DNA of 23,451 bases, taken from positions 46,009 through 69,459 of the forward strand of contig CAJULU010000014.1 in assembly GCA_910587575.1 (NCBI GenBank), read 5' to 3'. The notes below the pieces were generated by a model. It was given only the letters and a program-made list of their open reading frames with translations. It had not been told where the DNA came from and searched no databases. A program made the position numbers and the translations under genes. This document shows positions 14,759 to 21,784 of this stretch, piece after piece (the first letter of the stretch is position 1; each line of letters opens with the position of its first letter). The stretch comes from an uncultured Dorea sp. (lineage in GTDB: Bacteria; Bacillota; Clostridia; Lachnospirales; Lachnospiraceae).

Positions 14759-15982
14759 ATGGATTACGAATTATTGTTGAATGAGATTATCAATATTGGG
14801 AAAGAGATGATTAAAAGCGGTGCGGAGACGGACCGGGCAGAGGACAGTATGTACCGGATGCTGGAGAGTTATGATCTGGAGCAATGCAGTGTCTTTGCAA
14901 TTCAGAGCGACATCCAGATAACGATCAAGCCTAAGGGCGGGCATTTTATCACCCAGATCCGGAGGATCCATATGACGGGCTTTCATTATGACCGTCTGGA
15001 TTATCTGAACAATTTATCCAGACAGATCTGCAGGGACACGCCGTCAGTGGAAGAGATCCGCAGGAGATTCGATGAGGTGATGAACCGGAAGCCCCTGCCC
15101 TGGTATCTGCAGTTTGCGGCGCCGATTCTGGGAGGCGTGGGTTTCGGGGTATATTTTGGCTGCGATCTGCTGGATACGGTGGTTGGGATTATTATCTGCG
15201 GGGCGATAGAGGTTTATCTGGGAAATATGCTGAACAAGAAGGAGCATAATCTTGTGGTATACAATCTGATTATTGCATTTTTATCTTCTGCGGCAGTCCT
15301 TCTTTGTGGCAAGGCGGGCTTCGGGCATCACCCGGACCGGATTGTACTGGGGCTTACCATGGTGCTGATCAGCGGACTGGGAGTTGCCAATGGCATCCGG
15401 GATGTGCTGAAGCGGGCCTATCTGTCGGGAATTGTGAATATTACCAACGCCTGTCTGGGTGCGGTTGCAATCGCCTGCGGAACGGGGCTTGCCATGCTCA
15501 TTTTCAAGGGGGATATGTATGAGATGTATATTGCTCCCAGCATTGCGGTTCAGGTGATTTCCTGCGGAATAGCAAGTATGGGATTTGCGCTGGTGTTCAA
15601 AGCGGCAGTCAGGCAGTCGGTTTATGCGGGGATCGGCGGGGCAATTAACTGCATTTTTTATGTAGTGGTGCTGAATCTCTGGGGAAATGATTTTGCCGCA
15701 GTGATGGCGGGATCGGCGTTCGTGGCTGCCTATGCGTTTGTGATGTCCAGAGTCCACCGGGCTCCGGCAACGATTTTCCTGACTACGTCCATCATGCCGG
15801 TGATTCCGGGGGCTTCCCTGTTCTATATGATGCATGGATTTGTCCAGGCCGATTATGACCTTGCCTCACAGCAGGCGGTTCAGCTGGCGAAAACCTGCCT
15901 GGCGGTAGCGTTTGGGTTCCTTCTTGTGGAAATTGTGACACGCTATGTGGGAGAGTGGAAGGTTGCCGGGACAGGGCGGTAA
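14759..15982 (+). CDS. Threonine/serine exporter family protein (ThrE + ThrE_2 fused)
   Basis: The 407-residue protein joins two exporter halves. The N-terminal ThrE (DUF1212) half opens with a cytoplasmic domain bearing IKSGAETDRAEDSMYRML (about residues 18-35). It continues with hydrophobic helices (LQFAAPILGGVGFGVYF ... VVGIIICGAIEVYLG). The C-terminal ThrE_2 (DUF3815) half, from about residue 270, has SIAVQVISCGIASMGFALVF and TSIMPVIPGASLFYMM. Such proteins export excess threonine/serine or related amino acids; the precise substrate is not shown. The ATG at 14759 follows AGGTGG at 8 nt; the longer frame from 14657 starts within the preceding small gene. Its own promoter lies just upstream. 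Confidence 0.88.
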   Translation: MDYELLLNEIINIGKEMIKSGAETDRAEDSMYRMLESYDLEQCSVFAIQSDIQITIKPKGGHFITQIRRIHMTGFHYDRLDYLNNLSRQICRDTPSVEEIRRRFDEVMNRKPLPWYLQFAAPILGGVGFGVYFGCDLLDTVVGIIICGAIEVYLGNMLNKKEHNLVVYNLIIAFLSSAAVLLCGKAGFGHHPDRIVLGLTMVLISGLGVANGIRDVLKRAYLSGIVNITNACLGAVAIACGTGLAMLIFKGDMYEMYIAPSIAVQVISCGIASMGFALVFKAAVRQSVYAGIGGAINCIFYVVVLNLWGNDFAAVMAGSAFVAAYAFVMSRVHRAPATIFLTTSIMPVIPGASLFYMMHGFVQADYDLASQQAVQLAKTCLAVAFGFLLVEIVTRYVGEWKVAGTGR

Positions 15983-16034
15983 GGAAAAGAGTGAGGACAG
16001 GAAAATCGGAAGAAAGATGGACGGAGAATGAATC

Positions 16035-17411
16035 GTGGATAGAAAGAAAAATATCAGATGGAATACATTGCGTATTACGGCAGTCGGTTTTTTAGGAGTG
16101 ATTCTGATCGGAGGCGTGCTTCTGTATCTGCCCGTCAGCAACACCCGGCCAATTGCATTTATGGATGCACTGTTTACGTCGGTGACGTCGGTGTGTGTGA
16201 CGGGGCTTGTGACGGTGACGCCGGCCACGCAGTTTACAGTCTTTGGAAAGATGATATTGCTGCTGTTGATCCAGATCGGAGGACTGGGAGTCATCGCCTG
16301 TGCAGCGCTGTTCTTTTTTCTGCTGCGCCGCAGGATCACCCTGCGGGAGAGAGTGGCGCTCCAGGAGGCTTATGGTGCGGAACGGCTGGGAGGGATTGTA
16401 AGGCTGGTGAGAAAGATCATCCTGGGAACCCTTTTCGTCGAGGGCTGCGGAGCATTGCTGTATGCTTTGCAGTTTGTCCCGGAGTATGGTCTGGTGAAAG
16501 GAATCTGGTACTCGGTATTCCATGCAGTCTCAGCATTCTGTAATGCGGGAATAGATATTCTTGGGGAAAACAGCCTTGCGGATTATGCAGTGAATCCGAT
16601 TGTAAATATTACAACCATACTTCTGGTCATTTTAAGCGGTATCGGATTCACCGTATGGTTTGATGTGATTGGGAATGCCAGAAAACTGATTCACCAGGAG
16701 GTTCCTGGAAAATGGTGGTTTACGAGGCTTAGGCTGCATTCCAAGCTGGCGGTTCTGACCACGCTGATTCTGATTACTGCAGGAACGGTCTTTGTCTTTG
16801 CTGCTGAATATGGGAACCCGGATACTATCGGCGGTATGAACTTCGGGGAGAAGCTGATGGCTTCTTTATTCCAGTCCGTGACCACCAGAACGGCGGGGTT
16901 CTATACCTTTTCCCAGGACGGGCTGTACGGAGAATCGAAGTTGTTCTGTGCCATACTCATGTTTATCGGCGGTTCCCCTGGCGGAACAGCGGGCGGAGTG
17001 AAGACCACAACCTTTGCCATGCTGTTTCTTTCCTGCCTGACTTTTGTGAGGGGCGGGAATGATACGGAATGTATGGGCAGACAGATATCGGTAGCGAATT
17101 TCCGGACGGGATTCTGTGTGGTGATGGTGGCGTTTACAGCATTTATAGCAGGAACCATTGCAATCCTTGCGGCGGAGCCGGACAGCGTCCCTCTGGTCAA
17201 TGTGATTTATGAGGCGGCATCAGCGGTGGGGACCGTGGGGCTTACGGCGGACTTAACGCCGGATCTTTGCCGTACAAGCCAGATCATCCTGATGGTCATG
17301 ATGTATATCGGAAGGCTTGGGCCTCTTTCGCTGGTGCTGACATTTGCGGGAAAGACCCATCCCAGAGATAAAGTACGGCGTCTGCCTCAGGAACAGATTA
17401 TGGTTGGATAA
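16035..17411 (+). CDS. ktrB: Potassium uptake channel subunit, TrkH/KtrB family
   Basis: The 458-residue membrane protein has the four-repeat M1-P-M2 plan of Ktr/Trk K+ channels. The selectivity-loop motifs can be read in order: TSVCVTGL (residues 51-58), SAFCNAGIDIL, TTRTAGF and SAVGTVGLT. GGSPGGTAGGVKTTT is a conserved segment of the third repeat. It conducts K+ (with Na+ dependence in some homologues) under control of the adjacent cytoplasmic RCK protein. The start is GTG at 16035 behind ACGGAGAA; the ATG at 16028 is in another frame and soon stops. The length suits KtrB rather than the longer TrkH. ktrA starts 12 nt after its stop. Confidence 0.93.
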   Translation: MDRKKNIRWNTLRITAVGFLGVILIGGVLLYLPVSNTRPIAFMDALFTSVTSVCVTGLVTVTPATQFTVFGKMILLLLIQIGGLGVIACAALFFFLLRRRITLRERVALQEAYGAERLGGIVRLVRKIILGTLFVEGCGALLYALQFVPEYGLVKGIWYSVFHAVSAFCNAGIDILGENSLADYAVNPIVNITTILLVILSGIGFTVWFDVIGNARKLIHQEVPGKWWFTRLRLHSKLAVLTTLILITAGTVFVFAAEYGNPDTIGGMNFGEKLMASLFQSVTTRTAGFYTFSQDGLYGESKLFCAILMFIGGSPGGTAGGVKTTTFAMLFLSCLTFVRGGNDTECMGRQISVANFRTGFCVVMVAFTAFIAGTIAILAAEPDSVPLVNVIYEAASAVGTVGLTADLTPDLCRTSQIILMVMMYIGRLGPLSLVLTFAGKTHPRDKVRRLPQEQIMVG

Positions 17412-17423
17412 TGAAGGAGAAGA

Positions 17424-18074
17424 ATGATGAAGAAACAGTTTGTGGTATTGGGACTTGGAAGTTTCGGTGCGAGTGTGGCGGTTACGCTGCAGAAGCTTGG
17501 ATGTGACGTGGTGGCGGTGGATCAGGATATGGAACTTGTCACGGACATTGCGGAGAAGGTGACTTATGCTATGCAGGCGGACATTGAAAACCCGAAGCTT
17601 CTGGAGAGTCTGGGATCGAAGAATTTTGACGGGATGGTGGTTGCTTCATCGGAGAATCTGGAGGGCAGTATTCTGGCAACGCTGGCAGCCAAGGAGATGG
17701 GGATTCCGTATATCCTGTGCAAAGCCCATGATGAGAGGCATGCGAGGGTGCTTCGGAAGATCGGGGCGGATGCGGTAGTATTCCCGGAGGAAGAGATGGG
17801 AAGAAAGATTGCGAAGAACCTGGTTTCGGCCAATCTGGCGGACTGGATTGAACTGTCGCCGGATTATAGTATTGTGGAGACTGCCATTCCGAAGAGATGG
17901 ATCGGGAAGACGCTGAAGGAACTGGATGTACGGAGAACCTATGAAGTCAATGTGGTGGGGCTTAAGGAGGAAGAGGAAGGCCGTGTGGAGATCACGCCGG
18001 ATCCGGATCTGCCGCTTAAGGAAGGGATGATTCTGATGCTGATCGGGGCCAATGAGGCGTTGGAGAGGATATAG
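17424..18074 (+). CDS. ktrA: K+ channel regulatory RCK protein, KtrA/TrkA family
   Basis: This 216-residue cytoplasmic protein has an N-terminal RCK_N Rossmann domain, with GLGSFGASVAVTLQKLG (about residues 10-26) and the nucleotide-binding VVAVDQD strand. VASSENLEGSILATLAAKE is a conserved RCK segment. A C-terminal RCK_C domain (about residues 135-216) ends with EGMILMLIGANEALERI. KtrA rings bind ATP/ADP (or NAD(H)) and gate the KtrB channel. AAGGAG precedes the ATG at 17424; a second Met follows at once, so the start could be 17427. Confidence 0.94.
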   Translation: MMKKQFVVLGLGSFGASVAVTLQKLGCDVVAVDQDMELVTDIAEKVTYAMQADIENPKLLESLGSKNFDGMVVASSENLEGSILATLAAKEMGIPYILCKAHDERHARVLRKIGADAVVFPEEEMGRKIAKNLVSANLADWIELSPDYSIVETAIPKRWIGKTLKELDVRRTYEVNVVGLKEEEEGRVEITPDPDLPLKEGMILMLIGANEALERI

Positions 18075-18099
18075 AATCTTAATGGGTTTTTTAGATTCT
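18073..18099 (+). terminator. Weak hairpin after ktrA
   Basis: AGAATCT (18073-18079) and AGATTCT (18093-18099) form a 7-bp stem around a T-rich loop, overlapping the ktrA stop codon. Only TT follows the stem, so termination would be weak. No better signal is seen for the ktrB-ktrA transcript before 18.19 kb. Confidence 0.35.
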
Positions 18100-18189
18100 T
18101 TCGATATCTTTAATGGATTGAACACATTTTAGACATATTTTACGTTTATACTGGAGTACAGATAGTTGATAAGGATATCAGCTATCTCC

Positions 18190-18310
18190 CCCCTCAATAA
18201 AGCAAAGCGCCTGGGGTCTTACCTCTGGCGCCGCACTTTAACTCTCATTCCTTTAACTACTATAATAACAACGAAGCCCGTTATCCCTTGTGGATGGCGG
18301 GTTTTCGCTG
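18190..18310. ncRNA. Candidate small antisense RNA pair (type I toxin-antitoxin-like remnant)
   Basis: Two terminator-like hairpins point in opposite directions about 100 nt apart. On the plus strand AAGCCCGTTATC pairs with GATGGCGGGTTT (18274-18304, three G·U pairs, 7-nt loop) and TTTTC follows. On the minus strand the hairpin with arms GCGCC/GGCGC (18207-18231) is followed by TTTGCTTTATT. Thus plus- and minus-strand transcripts would overlap at their 3' ends, as in txpA/ratA-type type I systems. A plus-strand promoter candidate is TTAACT (18238)-17 nt-TATAAT (18261-18266), which would give a very short RNA of about 40 nt. Whether either RNA is made is unknown. Confidence 0.4.
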
Positions 18311-18339
18311 TTTATAAAAGGGGTGCTGTATGTTATCAT
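18253..18339 (-). pseudogene. Possible deleted holin-like type I toxin ORF
   Basis: A 28-codon minus-strand frame starts MITY and then runs straight into the hairpin sequence that would normally lie after a toxin stop codon. Short Firmicute holin-like toxins often start MITYEAL or MVTYEAL, followed by a membrane helix and a Lys-rich end. Here no hydrophobic helix is present, so the core may have been lost by deletion. The upstream ribosome site is poor. This is inference from pattern memory and could be chance. Confidence 0.25.
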
Positions 18340-18439
18340 GAGGTCAGTACCAGACTTTTACCAAACTTGGATTTCACTTGAATTTCTGAGTTAAAACTAC
18401 AGTTGTATTTTAGAAAGAATCTGAGAGAAGAAACGTATA

Positions 18440-18637
18440 TTGGCAGATGAATATGGAATGAAAATGACTACTGAATTAGAAGGGAGAATCCGGATTATGT
18501 GTAATTTGTCAGAGAATATTAGAGAACGGGAAAGAATTGAGGTTTATCTATGGGATATACGGAAACTGAATATAAAAAAGCAGAGAGTTTATTATATGCA
18601 AATGTTTAAACGTATGGTGTTAAATAGAGATAAATGA
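18440..18637 (+). pseudogene. C-terminal remnant of an Rpn/PD-(D/E)XK-family nuclease
   Basis: The 65-codon frame begins with TTG and no clear ribosome site. It reads EYGMKMTTELEGRIRIMCNLSENIRERERIE near the front. IMCNLSENIRERE resembles the linker found near the C-terminus of many Rpn/YhgA-like proteins of gut Clostridia, before the helical end repeats. No catalytic domain precedes it: the sequence upstream to 18360 has no matching frame. I therefore read it as a decayed fragment. A complete Rpn-family gene lies 3.4 kb further right, but it is not an obvious direct copy. Confidence 0.5.
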
Positions 18638-18746
18638 AAAATATCCAGAAAAGCAAGAGAGTTGCACTAACTTGCCCCCTTATCATACGGATTTGATGTA
18701 GAAATTGATTATAAGGTCGAATTAGAAAAAGTCAGAGAGGAATAAT

Positions 18747-18839
18747 ATGCGATTATTCATTGATACAAAATTTCTGGCAGTTGTGTTATTAGGCAGTGAT
18801 ATCGTAAAGAGGACATTGTTTGGAATAATTTACCTGTAG
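18747..18839 (+). CDS. Possible 30-residue peptide before a strong terminator
   Basis: ATG at 18747, four bases after GAGAGGAA, opens a 30-codon frame with a moderately hydrophobic sequence (starts MRLFIDTKFLAVVLLGSD). Its TAG lies inside the first arm of the 12-bp terminator hairpin. An upstream in-frame string (FDVEIDYKVELEKVREE, stop at about 18744) may be the tail of another decayed gene. No family is recognised; it may be a remnant. Confidence 0.25.
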   Translation: MRLFIDTKFLAVVLLGSDIVKRTLFGIIYL

Positions 18840-18871
18840 GATAGAAGCGTAATCTATCCTACAGAGTTTTT
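18834..18871 (+). terminator. Perfect 12-bp terminator hairpin
   Basis: CTGTAGGATAGA (18834-18845) and TCTATCCTACAG (18853-18864) pair without mismatch around the loop AGCGTAA. AGTTTTT follows. It implies a real transcript on the plus strand ending here although only remnants lie upstream. Confidence 0.9.
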
Positions 18872-18941
18872 ATCAAGATTTCTATGTTGATTTTTATAAT
18901 CATATGATTGATTTTGGTCAAAGGGATTTGTATAAAGGTGT

Positions 18942-19123
18942 TTACAGATGGCTCTGAGATACCACATAATTGATAAGAGCTTGTTTTGGAATTTTCCAGT
19001 CCCTCCCCTCTTTATACCCTTTTAAATTGCCTGGCGTACAATCCGGTATGCCTGGGTCATGCCAATCCGCAATAGTTCGGCAACTTCTTCTATCGTCAGG
19101 ATATCGTCATATGGTTCAAACAT
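18942..19123 (-). pseudogene. Excisionase-type helix-turn-helix protein, frameshifted
   Basis: From ATG 19123 the minus strand reads MFEPYDDILTIEEVAELL, then RIGMTQAYRIVRQAI and a TAA at 19024-19022. This is the first helix-turn-helix of the excisionase (MerR-like/DNA_bind_17) family. Moving one frame right after the stop gives KGYKEGRDWKIPKQALINYV and a natural stop at 18944-18942, which is the expected second half (KGYKxGRxWKIP is a family hallmark). A single-base change near 19025 thus explains the broken gene. It starts 2 nt after the relaxase stop and its ribosome site (AAGAAGG) lies within that gene. It would have directed excision of a mobile element; an integrase should follow but none is found. 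Confidence 0.8.
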
Positions 19124-19125
19124 TC

Positions 19126-19668
19126 TTATCCCTTCTTTCCTTGGAATTGTAAAGTTACTGTCATGTCCGGATACATGGCCGACAGATTACCCTGGATATG
19201 TTTCATGCAGTCCTGCATAATCTCGGCTGTAAGGACGGAAGCCTCTGGATGGTAGCTGAACGCATTGACTCCAAAATGCAGATGTGGGGCATTGTCTTTT
19301 GAACTTTTGGATGGATAATGATAAGTCCCAGTAGGCGAATAGGAATGCCCGCCCCGTTCCATGTCCAGACCGTATAATACCTGGTAGCCTGGGGAGAAGT
19401 ATTTTGCAATCCATACAGCCATTGGCAACAGCCAGTTAAAGTCTTGATGACGTGCGAAGGTAATGCAGAAATGCCATATTTTCTGAGGGTTCTTTTGTGA
19501 GGAATAACATTCACTCAGTTTAAATTGTTCTATGATTGACAAATCCTGGTTACAGGTAAAGCCATAACCGCTGACACATTCTTTTTGTGCAATATAACCC
19601 AATACCCTTTCATATACATCGTCATTGCTGTAATCCCCGTTAAAAACTTCTATGCGAATATCAGACAT
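19126..19668 (-). CDS. Compact HUH-type relaxase/mobilization nuclease candidate
   Basis: This 180-residue protein has a two-histidine metal-binding motif, HLHFGVNAFSYHP (His129, His131), matching the HUH nuclease pattern, and an upstream WHFCITFARH strand containing His67 that may be the other conserved strand. Tyr25 and Tyr35 (YIAQKECVSGYGF) are candidate catalytic tyrosines, by analogy with N-terminal Tyr relaxases. A hydrophilic loop (GGHSYSPTGTYHYPS) precedes the HLH. There is no helicase or primase domain, so it is far smaller than normal relaxases. It overlaps the upstream ribbon-helix-helix gene by 8 nt and precedes the excisionase by 2 nt; this order (accessory, relaxase, xis) is a mobilization operon. 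Its RBS is AAGGAG. The family assignment is inference. Confidence 0.5.
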   Translation of the reverse strand: MSDIRIEVFNGDYSNDDVYERVLGYIAQKECVSGYGFTCNQDLSIIEQFKLSECYSSQKNPQKIWHFCITFARHQDFNWLLPMAVWIAKYFSPGYQVLYGLDMERGGHSYSPTGTYHYPSKSSKDNAPHLHFGVNAFSYHPEASVLTAEIMQDCMKHIQGNLSAMYPDMTVTLQFQGKKG

Positions 19669-19921
19669 AATTTTTTATCTCCTTTCCGATAAACTGCTTA
19701 GATTTGATTGTTAATTCGTCACTGGTAAGCAGGCTGTTTATAAGTTGGTTTTCTTTTAACGAATGTTCAATCAGTTGCTCATGGGATGGACTCTTTTTGT
19801 CATTAAGGATTAAATCTTCTAAATAAGCTGAGGCGTTTTTACCTGCCTTTTGTGCATTTTTATTCAGCACTTCTTTTGTCCCTGAGTGGAAACGATAGTC
19901 TCCACGTTCTGTTTTCTTCAT
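19661..19921 (-). CDS. Ribbon-helix-helix mobilization accessory protein (MobC-like)
   Basis: The 86-residue protein resembles small DNA-binding mobilization partners: a β-strand (GDYRFHSGTKEVL) then a helix-turn-helix stretch (NKNAQKAGKNASAYLEDLIL). This is the ribbon-helix-helix pattern used by MobC-type proteins to help a relaxase open oriT. The rest is a hydrophilic helical tail (DKKSPSHEQLIEHSLKENQ). The start at 19921 is set by AAAGGAG (minus, around 19931-19937); a longer frame begins at 19957 but lacks a site. It overlaps the relaxase-like gene and is transcribed first, next to the repeat-rich non-coding region that could hold oriT. Confidence 0.6.
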   Translation of the reverse strand: MKKTERGDYRFHSGTKEVLNKNAQKAGKNASAYLEDLILNDKKSPSHEQLIEHSLKENQLINSLLTSDELTIKSKQFIGKEIKNYV

Positions 19922-20042
19922 GTTTTGTAGACTCCTTTCAGATTTTATTAATTTCATGTAAATAACGGTATATTTTGTTATTTTTAATCAATAGTTATAA
20001 CATAAAAGTAATGAAAAGAAGATATATCATATATACGATATT

Positions 20043-20114
20043 TAGATAAAGATATATAGATATAAGGATAAGTAGTAAATAGATAGTAGTAATAGTATAA
20101 GTAGATAAAGATAT
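20043..20114. repeat. 13-nt direct repeat pair
   Basis: TAGATAAAGATAT occurs at 20043-20055 and 20102-20114, 59 nt apart start to start, in an AT-rich stretch. Such a pair may be an iteron-like binding site for the mobilization proteins. Low-complexity AT sequence can also give chance repeats. Confidence 0.5.
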
Positions 20115-20130
20115 TGTTGATAGTGTGCTG

Positions 20131-20193
20131 GTCGTCCCCCTGTATATGGGAGACGGCATTCCAACAGGTAATCAGACCATTGTGTATACAGGG
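20131..20193. repeat. Nested inverted repeats, oriT-like
   Basis: A hairpin at 20131-20157 overlaps the left arm of a perfect 9-bp inverted repeat (CCCTGTATA 20138-20146 with TATACAGGG 20185-20193). The two folds are mutually exclusive, so the region could form alternative structures. This arrangement is seen at oriT sites and at RNA control regions. Confidence 0.5.
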
Positions 20194-20226
20194 AAAGCCT
20201 TATATTATGGGGCTTTCTGATTTTTT
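20193..20226 (+). terminator. Terminator hairpin upstream of the small-gene cluster
   Basis: GAAAGCC (20193-20199) pairs with GGCTTTC (20211-20217), loop TTATATTATGG, then TGATTTTTT. It would end a plus-strand transcript coming from the repeat region, although no gene is seen there; a small RNA covering 20120-20226 is possible. Confidence 0.7.
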
Positions 20227-20349
20227 ACATGAAAAAATTGTACACACAAACAGGTCTATATGATTACCATCGGCAATTAAAAGAATGTTGTTAGCTACTG
20301 TTAAAATTTAATATTTGATAATGGATTCTGGTGAGTTCTGTTTGATTAT

Positions 20350-20456
20350 AACAGTTACAGAGTTTGTTTATTGACAATAGATTATGATATGTAATTGTAA
20401 CGGTTAAGGAGTTCAACTGTATATTATTTTAATGATATCAGAAAACCGTAACAGTG
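20350..20456. promoter_or_regulatory. Three GTAAC-type motif copies, possible operator sites
   Basis: GTAACTGTT (minus, 20358-20350), GTAACGGTT (20397-20405) and GTAACAGTG (20448-20456) share the core GTAAC-x-GT. They lie 70-180 nt before the 56-residue gene, on a stretch containing TTGACA (20371-20376) but no matching -10. They may bind a regulator; chance is possible. Confidence 0.3.
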
Positions 20457-20529
20457 AGATTCTGTTTTGGTTTTTGATGTCGATTGTATCTGTATGGTTG
20501 CAGTTTTATTTAGCATTGGAGGCAAGAAG

Positions 20530-20700
20530 ATGGTGAGAAGCAAAGAAAGGGTAAATAGGGCACAGGATAGGGCATTAGAAAGTCTGGATTATGTCATGAA
20601 TTACTATGAGACTCCGGATTTTGTAGAAGTGACAGGCAGTATGGGCGGAGACATGATTACTTACAGAGTCTTTGACGACGGCAGGATGTATGTGAAATAG
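20530..20700 (+). CDS. Unknown 56-residue cargo protein
   Basis: ATG 20530 behind GGAGGCAAGAAG opens a 56-residue frame. The sequence is a basic helix (VRSKERVNRAQDRALESLDYV) and a β-rich tail (FVEVTGSMGGDMITYRVFDDGRMYV). The tail resembles the short β-pattern of small phage- or ICE-borne proteins. No family is recognised. The in-frame extension to 20467 has no ribosome site. A good terminator follows 20 nt after its stop, so it forms its own transcript. Confidence 0.65.
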   Translation: MVRSKERVNRAQDRALESLDYVMNYYETPDFVEVTGSMGGDMITYRVFDDGRMYVK

Positions 20701-20720
20701 GGGAATGATATTAGGAAAAG

Positions 20721-20749
20721 AGCCAGGGCAGAGAATGTTCTGGCTTTTT
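20721..20749 (+). terminator. Terminator after the 56-residue gene
   Basis: AGCCAG (20721-20726) pairs with CTGGCT (20740-20745), followed by TTTTTG. The loop is 13 nt. Confidence 0.75.
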
Positions 20750-20793
20750 GTCTACGTGCCGCCAGAAAAGATAGAGGGGGAGAATTTCAGATT

Positions 20794-21348
20794 ATGAACA
20801 AGCCAATGACAACGGAAGAACTATTCCGTAAGATTCTTGACATTTTAAAAGACAAGGGCAGGTTGCCGGACATTCTGGATTACAGCCTTGCAGATGGGAA
20901 CCCGGTTCCAATCACAACTTATGAATTTGAGTTGAGAAGCAATCTTAATTATGGAGACAGCGAAGGGATTTATCTTGATTTATGGATTGAGTATTTTAAC
21001 AAAGGGAAAAAATGTCAGCACGGCCTCGGTACATTCAAGACGTTATATGAAGATGAAAAAGCCATGCACAGGATGGCCGGGCTTCTGGCGGATTTTATAG
21101 TGGAAGAACATGCTTACGTCAATGGGAACCTGGATGATTTTACCTGGGAAGGGGCGGATGTTTATGTGTTAGATGATGAAGGGAAAAGGCTTCCATGGGG
21201 ATATTCCTGCAGCAGTATGGAGAGAGCCTTGAAAAGAAAAGACCAAATGCTGGAAAAGTATCACCAGGTAGTGGTAAGGGACAATGCGACACGGAAGGAG
21301 AAGCGGTATCAAAAACCGGAGAAAAAGCCAAGGTGCAAGGATGAATGA
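20794..21348 (+). CDS. Unknown 184-residue accessory protein
   Basis: The ATG at 20794 follows GGGGGAG at about 13 nt. The 184-residue protein is soluble and acidic in its middle, with a basic tail (KRKDQMLEKYHQVVV ... KKPRCKDE). Alternating strands and helices are seen: TTYEFELRSNLNYGDSEGIY, DLWIEYFNKGKK, ADFIVEEHAYVNGN, WEGADVYVLDDEG. A signal peptide and membrane segments are absent. No known family or catalytic motif is recognised. Neighbours are mobile-element genes, so it is probably cargo or an element-maintenance protein of unknown role. Confidence 0.8.
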   Translation: MNKPMTTEELFRKILDILKDKGRLPDILDYSLADGNPVPITTYEFELRSNLNYGDSEGIYLDLWIEYFNKGKKCQHGLGTFKTLYEDEKAMHRMAGLLADFIVEEHAYVNGNLDDFTWEGADVYVLDDEGKRLPWGYSCSSMERALKRKDQMLEKYHQVVVRDNATRKEKRYQKPEKKPRCKDE

Positions 21349-21784
21349 CAGATATCTATGGTTTAGGGTGTCCAAATCGGACACAATTTTTAGTATGAAG
21401 GTTAAAAATATTACGATAGGATTTCTATCAGAATGTTGATAGATGGATTTGGAACATAAGTTATTGAATAATAGATGTTTTTGGGAATTGTGAGTATATT
21501 CCCTCTTGATGTCGCTTTAGATTCTTTAAGAGTCGATTCCAAATGCCTATGTCATAGTATCATGCACAAAATCAGTCAAAGTATTGGATTGTAATGGGAT
21601 ATGATTTCAATGATACATGTAAAAGTACCAGAGTAGAAAAGTCTGGATTTTTGCTATGTTTATTACAGAGGAAATCTGATAAAGGCAGTATCCAAGACAT
21701 GTAGCCATAGGGAGGATAGCGGCTATTAGAGATTTTAGGACAAAGGGAGTGAAAATGTCAGACAAGAGATAGGAGGGAGAAAAT
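21349..21784. other. 436-nt non-coding gap with a short inverted repeat
   Basis: No supported gene is seen. It contains a perfect inverted repeat, GTGTCC-AAATC-GGACAC (21368-21384), followed by AATTTTTAG, which may serve as a weak terminator or operator after the 184-residue gene. A 32-codon frame starts at ATG 21341, overlapping that gene's stop, and a 36-codon frame starts at 21596; neither has recognisable content. A good AGGAGGGAG site at 21771-21779 precedes the next gene. Confidence 0.6.

Larger units (their letters stand above)
19922..20529. other. Repeat-rich 608-nt non-coding region, possible oriT/control region
   Basis: No credible gene is seen here. From left to right: an AT-rich run (20030-20116) with a perfect 13-nt direct repeat, TAGATAAAGATAT at 20043-20055 and 20102-20114; an imperfect hairpin (20131-20157, about 10 bp, GTCGTCCCCC with GGGAGACGGC); a perfect 9-bp inverted repeat, CCCTGTATA (20138-20146) and TATACAGGG (20185-20193), enclosing 38 nt; a terminator at 20193-20226; and three copies of a GTAAC-x-GT(T/G) motif between 20350 and 20456. 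Position just upstream of the mobilization operon suggests an origin of transfer, as relaxases often lie beside their oriT. That is not proved. Confidence 0.45.

Noticed and set aside
18166..18381. A 71-codon plus-strand frame
   Set aside because: It runs through both hairpins of the antisense-like unit, has no ribosome site and is better explained as non-coding RNA sequence.
18970..19152. A 60-codon plus-strand frame
   Set aside because: It is the antisense of the frameshifted excisionase gene.
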